Source: Deltaproteobacteria bacterium Ga0077550
GTDB lineage: Bacteria; Myxococcota_A; Polyangia; Nannocystales; Nannocystaceae
DNA: 58,093 nt
Direction of reading: 5' to 3'
Assembly: GCA_001464385.1 (NCBI GenBank)
Contig: LNFB01000264.1
Span: 1-58,093 of the forward strand
Part shown: in pieces, positions 51,175-58,093 of the stretch
Layout of the letters: every line of letters starts with the position of its first letter
Position numbering within the stretch: the stretch's first letter is position 1
Notes under the pieces: generated by a model
The model's database searches: none
Told to the model about the DNA's origin: nothing
The model's input: only the letters and a program-made list of their open reading frames with translations
Translations under genes and position numbers: made by a program

Positions 51175-51693
51175 GTGCCCGATCGCCCCGCGCCAGACCC
51201 ATCGCGCACCGCGGTGTACCCCGGTTCGTTCGACCCCATCACCCTGGGCCACGTCGACATCGTCGAGCGGGCGGCGCGGCTGTTCGACCGGGTGATCGTC
51301 GCCATCGGCCGGCATCCCAGCAAGCGCGGCTTCTTCGAGACGGACGAGCGCCGCGTCCTCGCGGAGCGGAGCCTCGCCCACGTGCCCAACGCGACGGTCA
51401 CCACCTTCTCGGGGCTGGTGGTCGAGTTCTGTCGGGTCCAGGGCGCGCGCGTGCTGGTCCGCGGCCTGCGGGCGACCGGGGACTTCGAGCCCGAGTTCCA
51501 GATGGGCCTGGCCAACCGCGACCTCGCGCCGGAGATCGAGACCGTGTTCCTCATCCCGCCCGCCTCGCACATGTACGTGTCGAGCTCGCTGGTCCGAGAG
51601 ATCGCCGGCCACGGCGGCGACTTCGAGCGCTATGTGTCGCAGGTGGTCGCGACGGCAGTGCGGGCGCGCGTGCGGGTGGGCGGCGAGTCGTGA
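51175..51693 (+). CDS. coaD: Phosphopantetheine adenylyltransferase
   Basis: 172 aa from GTG 51175. Fourth step of CoA synthesis, adding AMP to 4'-phosphopantetheine. Has AVYPGSFDPITLGHVDIV with the T-x-G-H nucleotide-binding motif, RGLRATGDFEPEFQM, and the C-terminal YVSSSLVREIAGHGGD. Length and order are standard. It ends in a GTGA overlap with the next gene. Confidence 0.96.
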   Translation: MPDRPAPDPSRTAVYPGSFDPITLGHVDIVERAARLFDRVIVAIGRHPSKRGFFETDERRVLAERSLAHVPNATVTTFSGLVVEFCRVQGARVLVRGLRATGDFEPEFQMGLANRDLAPEIETVFLIPPASHMYVSSSLVREIAGHGGDFERYVSQVVATAVRARVRVGGES

Positions 51694-52310
51694 GCGACGA
51701 CGCGGACGCACTGCCCGCGCGCCGCGAGGCGAGCGCGGCCGCACCGTGGCGCGGCGACGATCACCAGCTGCAGGTGCAGGCCGCGGCCGAGGCGGGCCTG
51801 CCGGTCGACGAGGTCGCGCTCGATCTCTACACGAAGGGCTTCTCGGCGGGCATCACCATGGACGACCCGCTCGACGGCGCGCTGGTGGCCCGCGGCCGCA
51901 CGCTGCTCGCGAAGGCCGAGCTGCGCGCGACGCTGCAGCCCGTGCTGCGCTACCTCGGCGTCGCCGCCGATCTCGTGGACGTCGAGGTCGTCGACGGCCG
52001 CTTCGTGATGCGCATCCACAAGAAGGCCACCGAGGGCACCAAGCCGGTGTACGAGGCCGGCAAGCTCACGCTGCAGATCTGGATCGGCTTCGGCCTGCTC
52101 GGCTTCGCGGCCGGACGGTTCCTGCCCGCGTTCGTGAGCGCGATCTTCTGGGGCCTGGGCCTGATGCTGGGCGCGTGGCAGCTGCGGCGCGGGCTCGCGA
52201 CCGGCCGCGCGATGTTGGGGGCCCGCGTCGCGATCGCCCTCGGCATGGTCGCGCAGGCCGAGAAGCTCGTGCTCCCGCCCGAGGGCGACACCATCGGGCC
52301 GCGGCCGTGA
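51690..52310 (+). CDS. Unknown membrane protein, coupled to coaD
   Basis: 206 aa. Soluble N-terminal 130 residues: an acidic start, then KLTLQIWIG-type edge; two close membrane spans near residues 133-165 (LTLQIWIGFGLLGFAA and FVSAIFWGLGLML), then a short basic tail. The N-terminal part includes VDVEVVDGRFVMRIHKKA. No known domain seen. GTGA overlaps at both ends tie it to coaD and the small Cys protein. Confidence 0.62.
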   Translation: MSDDADALPARREASAAAPWRGDDHQLQVQAAAEAGLPVDEVALDLYTKGFSAGITMDDPLDGALVARGRTLLAKAELRATLQPVLRYLGVAADLVDVEVVDGRFVMRIHKKATEGTKPVYEAGKLTLQIWIGFGLLGFAAGRFLPAFVSAIFWGLGLMLGAWQLRRGLATGRAMLGARVAIALGMVAQAEKLVLPPEGDTIGPRP

Positions 52311-52492
52311 TCGACCCGGGCCTGTGCCGCACGTGCGCGCATGCCCACGCCGTCACCTCGGCGCGTGGCTCGACGTTCTGGCGCTGCACCGAGCATGATC
52401 GCGATCCGAGCTGGCCCAAGTACCCGCGGCTGCCGGTCATGCGATGTCCGCGACACGCACCGGGGGTGCCGCGCTCGGACGGGCCCCGCTGA
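52307..52492 (+). CDS. Small four-cysteine zinc-ribbon-like protein
   Basis: 61 aa. CRTCAHAHAV, then FWRCTEHDRDP and MRCPRHAP: a compact C-x2-C...C...C motif seen in small bacterial proteins of the style 'LCATCRHAR...STF..C...PKYPPLPV..C', which probably bind one metal. Cytoplasmic. Starts at the GTG overlapping the preceding stop. Its last 56 bp overlap the convergent EamA gene. Confidence 0.65.
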   Translation: MIDPGLCRTCAHAHAVTSARGSTFWRCTEHDRDPSWPKYPRLPVMRCPRHAPGVPRSDGPR

Positions 52493-53483
52493 CGACGATC
52501 ACGCCGGCGAGCACGAGCGCCGCGCCGAACAGCTGCGCCGCGGTGATCGGCTCGTCGAGCACGACGTAGCCGAGCGCGATGGTGGCGACAGGTCCCAGGG
52601 ACCCGACGAGCGCGGTGCGCCCCGAGCCGATCCTCTTTATCGCCGCCCCGAGTAGCAGCGTCGGGATCACCGTCGAGATCACGGCCATCGCGAAGGCGAG
52701 GCCGTGCACGGCTGCGGGCTGGCCGAGCGCGGCGGGGCTGCGCGTGGCACCGAAGTGCAGGGCGGCGCACGTGCTCGACACCAGCATCGCGGCCGACGTG
52801 AAGCGGATCGAGCCCACCTCCGCGATCAGGCGCTGCGCGCCGACGAGGTAGATCGCGTAGGCGATCGCGCTGGCGAAGACCAGGCCGCAGCCCATCCAGA
52901 GGCTCGCCGTGTCGCCGCGGGGGGTCGCGTCCTTCGCCATCACGACGAGGATCCCCGCGTAGGACAGGAGCAGCGCGAGCCCCTCGCGGCGCGTGATCGG
53001 CCGGCGCTGCAGGGCGGCGGAGATGAGCACGACGATCGTCGGGTAGAGGAAGAGCACCAGCCGCTCGAGCGCGGCCGAGATGTGCTCGAGGCCGAGGAAG
53101 TCGAGCAGGCTCGCGAGGTAGTAGCCGACGAAGCCGAGGCCGAGGGCGGCGAGCAGCGTGCGGCTCGTCCAGGGCCGCGTGGCCCGGCGCGCGGCCCAGA
53201 ACGACAGCACCACGTAGAACGGCGCGGCGTAGAGCATCCGCAGCGTGAGCAGCGTGAGGGCGTCGACCGGCGCCGCCGCGAAGGCGAGCTTCACGAAGAT
53301 CGCCTTCGCCGAGAAGGTGATGGCGCTCGCGGCGGAGAGCAGGACGCCCACCGAGACGCGGGCGCCGGTGCCGTCGCCGACGGAACCATCCCGCGTGCGC
53401 GAGCCCGGTGATGGTTGCACGGCCCGGCATTCGTGCCGCGATCGGCCCTGGGACACCACGGGGGCAGCCGCGAGCTTACGCAC
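52437..53483 (-). CDS. EamA/DMT-superfamily transporter
   Basis: 348 aa at the longest. Ten hydrophobic segments in two EamA halves (VSVGVLLSAASAITFSAKA to LLLSYAGILVVMA, and LWMGCGLVFASAIAYAIYL to FGAALVLAGVIVVSGA), with the end motif EPITAAQLFGAALVLAG. Such proteins export amino acids or metabolites. The start is uncertain: the first 40 residues from GTG 53483 are not hydrophobic and a GTG near residue 43 would begin just before the first span. Confidence 0.85.
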   Translation of the reverse strand: MRKLAAAPVVSQGRSRHECRAVQPSPGSRTRDGSVGDGTGARVSVGVLLSAASAITFSAKAIFVKLAFAAAPVDALTLLTLRMLYAAPFYVVLSFWAARRATRPWTSRTLLAALGLGFVGYYLASLLDFLGLEHISAALERLVLFLYPTIVVLISAALQRRPITRREGLALLLSYAGILVVMAKDATPRGDTASLWMGCGLVFASAIAYAIYLVGAQRLIAEVGSIRFTSAAMLVSSTCAALHFGATRSPAALGQPAAVHGLAFAMAVISTVIPTLLLGAAIKRIGSGRTALVGSLGPVATIALGYVVLDEPITAAQLFGAALVLAGVIVVSGARPSAAPPVRVADIA

Positions 53484-53561
53484 GATCGCGTGGCCGCGCC
53501 GTGGTCCCGCGAGCGCGGCGCCGTGGCCTCACGCGCGCGCACCGGCGGCTTTGCCGGTGCC

Positions 53562-53570
53562 TGCTAGACT
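53562..53570 (+). promoter_or_regulatory. Extended -10 (TGCTAGACT) of mtnB
   Basis: Ends 12 nt before GTG 53583; starts the methionine-salvage/SAH operon. Confidence 0.5.
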
Positions 53571-53582
53571 CCGCCCGCGGAG

Positions 53583-54275
53583 GTGGGTGACCCTCCGCTC
53601 CGCGTTTCCGTGTCCGCGACCGTCGACATTGCGCAGCTGGTCTGCGAGTTGTGCCGGAACTTCTACGCCCTCGGCTGGGCGTCGGGGACGGGCGGGGGCA
53701 TCTCGATCCGCGGCGCCGACGGCATCTACGTGGCGCCGAGCGGCGTGCAGAAGGAGCGCATCGAACCCGCCGACGTGTTCGTGCTCGACGCGAGCCGGCT
53801 CGATCGCGCGTGCGTGGTGCGGGCGCCTGCCGATGCGTCGCTGCGGATCTCCGAGTGCCAGCCGCTGTTCTTCAACGCGTTCCGGGATCGCGACGCCGGC
53901 GCGGCGCTGCACAGCCACTCGCTGTGGCCGGTCCTCGCGGCGCGCCTCGCTTCGCCCGACGGCGGCCCCGGGGTCCTGCGCCTGCGCGGCTTCGAGATGT
54001 TGAAGGGCCTGCGCGGCAAGGGCTGCTTCGACGAGGTCTCGATCCCGATCATCGCCAACACGGCGCGCGAGGCCGAGCTCACCGACAGCATGGCGGCGGC
54101 GATGCGGGCCCACCCCGACGTCGACGCCGTGATCGTCGCCGGTCACGGCATCTACGTGTGGGGCCGCGACTGGGTCCGCGCGAAGACTCAGGCCGAGTGC
54201 CTGGACTGGCTGTGCCGCGCAGTCGTCGAATCGCACCGCCTGGGCCTGTACGATGCGCCCGGAGGGTCCCCATGA
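53583..54275 (+). CDS. mtnB: Methylthioribulose-1-phosphate dehydratase
   Basis: 230 aa. Class II aldolase-fold, zinc-dependent dehydratase of the methionine salvage pathway. Visible: LGWASGTGGGISIR, VAPSGVQKERIEP and the metal ligands HSHS (His110, His112), plus a third ligand near VAGHGIYVWG. A typical length for the family. mtnD starts inside its stop (ATGA). Confidence 0.93.
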   Translation: MGDPPLRVSVSATVDIAQLVCELCRNFYALGWASGTGGGISIRGADGIYVAPSGVQKERIEPADVFVLDASRLDRACVVRAPADASLRISECQPLFFNAFRDRDAGAALHSHSLWPVLAARLASPDGGPGVLRLRGFEMLKGLRGKGCFDEVSIPIIANTAREAELTDSMAAAMRAHPDVDAVIVAGHGIYVWGRDWVRAKTQAECLDWLCRAVVESHRLGLYDAPGGSP

Positions 54276-54754
54276 AGGTGCATTGGCTCGACTCCGATCG
54301 GGCGCCCGCGGGCGTCGAGGATCTCCGCCAGGTGGGCGTGCTGCACGAAGTGCTGCCGGCGACGCCCGACGACTACCAGCCCCAGCTCGACGTCCTCAAG
54401 CGCGAGCGGGGTTATGTCGAACAGGACATCGTCGAGCTGCGCCCCGACACCGTCGGGCTCGAGTCCATCTGCGCCAAGTTCGCCGACGAGCACCTGCACA
54501 CCGACGACGAGGTCCGCTACGTGCTCGAGGGCGAGGGCGTGTTCGACATCCGCTCCACCGACGACGCCTGGATCCGCGTGACCGTCGAGCGCGGCGACCT
54601 GCTGGTCGTGCCTGCCAACCTCCACCACCGATTCTTCCTCACCGAGCGCAAGCACATCCGGTGCGTGCGGCTCTTCAAAGACAGCAGCGGTTGGGTTCCG
54701 CATTATCGGCAGCCCAGCGACCGCGCCAAGGAGCGCGCCAACCAGCGCGTTTGA
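54272..54754 (+). CDS. mtnD: Acireductone dioxygenase
   Basis: 160 aa cupin. Metal ligands in EHLHTDDEVRY (His74, His76, Glu80) and the later His118 in LHHRF. Opens the acireductone of methionine salvage with O2; the metal (Fe or Ni) decides the product and cannot be read from sequence. The ATG overlaps the mtnB stop; GGAGGG lies just upstream. The mtnC-type enolase-phosphatase that should act between is not in the window. Confidence 0.94.
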   Translation: MKVHWLDSDRAPAGVEDLRQVGVLHEVLPATPDDYQPQLDVLKRERGYVEQDIVELRPDTVGLESICAKFADEHLHTDDEVRYVLEGEGVFDIRSTDDAWIRVTVERGDLLVVPANLHHRFFLTERKHIRCVRLFKDSSGWVPHYRQPSDRAKERANQRV

Positions 54755-54795
54755 TGGCCCCGTGCGCCCCACGAAGCAAGACACGGAACACGAAC

Positions 54796-56115
<1,320 letters not shown>

Positions 56116-56137
56116 TCCGGGCCCGGCCCGCGCACCC

Positions 56138-56203
56138 GGTGGCCCGCCGGCAGGACGACGCGTCCCGCCAGCGGGCCATTTGGCGTCCCGCCAGCGGGCC
56201 ACC
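56138..56203. repeat. Palindromic intergenic repeat cluster after ahcY
   Basis: Three copies of an about 20-bp unit: an inverted copy at 56138-56157 and two direct copies at 56161-56178 and 56184-56203 (CGTCCCGCCAGCGGGCCA). The direct copies are identical over 18 nt; the inverted copy matches 18 of 20. The inverted and first direct copies would form a long hairpin. Confidence 0.7.
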
Positions 56204-56270
56204 CGGGCCGTCTCACCGCGAACCGGCCCGGGTTGCGCGCGGCACGGAACGTGAAGATGCGCCGGGGACG

Positions 56271-56960
56271 ATGGCCTGGGAACGTGCATGCGAGGTGTTG
56301 TCGATCCCGGCCGACGAGCGCCCGCGCGAGCGGCTGATGCGATTCGGGGCCGAGTCCCTCGGGGACGTCGAGCTCGTCGCGCTCGTGCTCGGCGGCGGCG
56401 GCTCGATGCGCCGGGCCCTCGCGCTGTTCGAGGCGTGCGGCGGGCTGCTCGGCCTGTCCACGGCGGACAGCCACGAGCTCTGCGAGGTGCGTGGGGTCGG
56501 GGTCGCTGGCGCGACGGCGATCGCCGCGGCGATCGAGCTGGCGAAGCGGTTCGCGCGGCTCGAGCTGCCCTACAGCACGACGCTGCGCGGGCCCGACGAG
56601 GTCGCTCGGTTCGCGCGGGTCAGCTTCGGCGATGCGCCGCAGGAGACCTTCGTGATCCTCGGGCTCGACGCACGGGCGCGGGTCCGCCTGGTCCGGACGA
56701 TCGCGATCGGCTCGGTGTCCCATGTGGACGTCCACCCGCGCGAGGTGTTCCGCCCCTTGGTCCGCGCGGGCATGCACTCGGCGATCGCGGTGCACAACCA
56801 CCCGAGCGGCGAGCCCGAGCCGAGCCACGCCGACGTCGAGCTCACGCGCCGGCTCGCCGAGGTCGGTCGCCTGCTCGGGATTCCCCTGCTCGATCACCTC
56901 GTGGTCACGCGCACGCGCAGCGTCTCCCTCGCGGCGCTCGGGGTCGTGCCGGGAGCGTGA
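56271..56960 (+). CDS. radC: RadC/YeeS-family JAB-domain protein
   Basis: 229 aa. Helical N-terminal part (DERPRERLMRFGAES) with a helix-hairpin-helix segment (LCEVRGVGVAGATAIAAAIELA), then the JAMM/JAB metalloprotein domain with HNHPSGEPEPSHAD supplying metal ligands. RadC is widespread; its role in DNA repair is not firmly shown. Stands alone downstream of the repeat. Confidence 0.93.
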   Translation: MAWERACEVLSIPADERPRERLMRFGAESLGDVELVALVLGGGGSMRRALALFEACGGLLGLSTADSHELCEVRGVGVAGATAIAAAIELAKRFARLELPYSTTLRGPDEVARFARVSFGDAPQETFVILGLDARARVRLVRTIAIGSVSHVDVHPREVFRPLVRAGMHSAIAVHNHPSGEPEPSHADVELTRRLAEVGRLLGIPLLDHLVVTRTRSVSLAALGVVPGA

Positions 56961-57094
56961 CGGCGGCAGGGTCGGGTAGGGCAAACCGATCGCGCGGGCG
57001 GGCGGGGGACCCGCAGCACCGGCGGGCCACGGCCTCGCGGGCCCCGAGGGCGGGAATAGCAGGCCGTTCGCCCGACTTCGGCGAGGACGCGTCC

Positions 57095-57100
57095 TATACT
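57095..57100 (+). promoter_or_regulatory. -10 element TATACT of the metzincin-like gene
   Basis: Ends 11 nt before ATG 57112; short predicted leader. Confidence 0.45.
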
Positions 57101-57111
57101 GCGAGACAGGG

Positions 57112-58093
57112 ATGAACCGCGCGAGACTCCTAGCGATCGGCAAGCTGCTGCTCCTGCTCGGCATCCCCACCGGGTTGGTGCTGACCCTGTTCGGTGCGGG
57201 CGTGCACTGCGGGGTCACCCACCGCGCGGCGATCACCGGCTTCGAGCGCGATGTCCTCGGCCTCGACGTCGAGGTGCCCAAGGCATCCGAGTCGAAGGCG
57301 GCCGAGGCGAAGGTCGCGACGGCCGAGGCGAAGGAGCCCGAGGCGAAGGTCGCGGCGCCGGAGGCCGAGCCGCCGAAGCCCGCGACGCCCGAGGCCAAGC
57401 CGCCCCAGGCCACACCGCCGGAGGCCAAGCCGCCCGAGGCCACCGCGCCGGAGGCCACGCCGCCCGCGGTGGTCACCCCCACCGATCCCCTCGCCGGGGA
57501 CCTCGCCGCACGCCTCGCGATGCCCGTGCGCGTCCGGGTCAAGGTCACCGTCGACGACGAGCTCATCGCCGCGCACCCGGATTGGATCGACTACGTGCAG
57601 CGCACGGTCGCCGCCGCGTCGCAGATCTACGAGCAGCAGTTCGGCATCACCCTCGAACTCGCCGGCGTCACGCGCTGGTCGGTCGTCACCGCGGGGCTCT
57701 CGGCCGATCAGCTGCTCGGCGAGCTGAAGACCCACGGCCGCGATGGTTGTGACGTGATGGTCGGCATGACCGCGCGGCCCCTCGACGGCTCGATCTCGGG
57801 CGAGGCCGAGACGCCGCTGCCCACCAGCGCGTTCAACGGGGCCTACGGCATCGTCTACGCGGTGCCAGGAGCCCGCGAGCCCCACCTGCGGACGCTGCTG
57901 CACGAGATCGGCCACATGTTCGGCGCGCTCGACATCACCGACGCCGGCGATCCGGCGTGGCAGGCCGCGAGCTGGATGAGCTACGCGCCGGTGCGCGACG
58001 GCCACGCGCCGTGGATCGACGCGGAGAACCGCAGGCGCGTGCTCGAGCGCAAGGACAAGCCGTTCGCGCCCGAGGCGGGCCCCGCCGCGGCGC
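57112..58093 (+). CDS. Membrane-anchored metzincin-like zinc protease, C-terminus cut by window edge
   Basis: At least 327 aa; the frame is open to the last base. A membrane-anchor or uncleaved signal (about 8-30) leads to a linker of Ala/Glu/Lys/Pro repeats (57-120) that should reach out from the membrane. The rest is a mixed domain with HEIGHMFGALD (His264 to Asp274, the H-E-x-x-H-x-x-G-x-x-[HD] metzincin site, Asp as third ligand as in snapalysin) and, 14 residues later, a Met-turn-like WMSY (Met289). The distance is short for a metzincin but possible. A Cys at position 36 (VHCGV) follows the span. Substrate unknown. Confidence 0.75.
   Translation, partial: MNRARLLAIGKLLLLLGIPTGLVLTLFGAGVHCGVTHRAAITGFERDVLGLDVEVPKASESKAAEAKVATAEAKEPEAKVAAPEAEPPKPATPEAKPPQATPPEAKPPEATAPEATPPAVVTPTDPLAGDLAARLAMPVRVRVKVTVDDELIAAHPDWIDYVQRTVAAASQIYEQQFGITLELAGVTRWSVVTAGLSADQLLGELKTHGRDGCDVMVGMTARPLDGSISGEAETPLPTSAFNGAYGIVYAVPGAREPHLRTLLHEIGHMFGALDITDAGDPAWQAASWMSYAPVRDGHAPWIDAENRRRVLERKDKPFAPEAGPAAA
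57283..57468 (+). repeat. Repetitive AEAK/PEAxPP linker coding region
   Basis: Degenerate 12-21-bp repeats (GAGGCGAAGG, GAGGCCAAGCCGCC) encode a stiff charged then proline-rich stalk. Confidence 0.65.

Overview
The window reads as an ordinary chromosomal stretch of a G+C-rich (about 70%) Gram-negative predatory-type bacterium, most likely Myxococcota and plausibly the Nannocystis/Enhygromyxa side of that phylum. The pointers are a C-terminal MYXO-CTERM sorting signal (gene at 36926-38731), AgmX/PglI-like lipoproteins, two DUF4388/PATAN proteins, a Ser/Thr kinase with TPRs, two OmpA proteins with thrombospondin-type-3 calcium repeats, many lipoproteins and Ser-rich tethers. I see no phage, IS element, integrase, CRISPR array or rRNA. 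The lineage call is inference from gene content. 51 protein genes and one tRNA are called; both window edges cut a gene.

Layout. 1-3640: 3' part of glycyl-tRNA synthetase, YggX, a zinc-ribbon rhomboid protease and a small lipoprotein. 3696-8377: UDP-glucose dehydrogenase, a divergent macroglobulin-like membrane protein, a sugar-nucleotide transferase and Hsp20. 8492-13989: an HtrA-type protease, a one-span membrane protein with an Lcl_C/DUF1566 domain and a TPR Ser/Thr kinase, all in one direction. 13991-19210: a conserved unknown, a leucine-rich L-domain lipoprotein on a Ser tether, a polytopic membrane protein and a second AgmX/PglI-like lipoprotein. 19502-24513: a two-subunit acyl-CoA dehydrogenase, a prepilin, a tail-anchored PATAN-TPR protein and tRNA-Lys(CTT). 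24762-33679: a hydrolase-fold lipoprotein lacking its nucleophile, SPFH-SHOCT, TerB-like, DUF2914-like lipoprotein, a long S41 protease and a degenerate OmpA. 33857-40280: unknown bitopic protein, MBL hydrolase, MoaB, the MYXO-CTERM DUF2330 protein and OmpA-TSP3. 40291-44889: a minus-strand run of a DTGA aspartic-protease membrane protein, two coupled partners and class I lysyl-tRNA synthetase. 45021-48808: PilZ-like/REC/PATAN regulator, small lipoprotein, histidine kinase, and Fur coupled to a tiny FeoB-associated-like protein. 48907-52492: xseB-ispA-sugar kinase-coaD-membrane protein-Cys4 protein. 52437-58093: EamA transporter, mtnB-mtnD-ahcY (methionine salvage and SAH recycling), radC and a truncated metzincin-like protease.

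Two features run across the whole window. First, about twenty genes have a TAnnnT -10 hexamer ending only 6-17 nt before the start codon, usually without a Shine-Dalgarno, which implies leaderless or near-leaderless mRNAs; I used this rule to set several starts (coaD, the aspartic protease, the PATAN-TPR protein). Second, neighbouring genes are often tied by 4-bp ATGA/GTGA overlaps, and convergent pairs are separated by GC-rich hairpins without a U-tract.

The best candidates for undescribed biology are the HtrA/Lcl_C/kinase trio, the aspartic-protease cassette, the hydrolase with Gly in place of its Ser nucleophile, the membrane-anchored metzincin at the right edge, and the leaderless promoter architecture.
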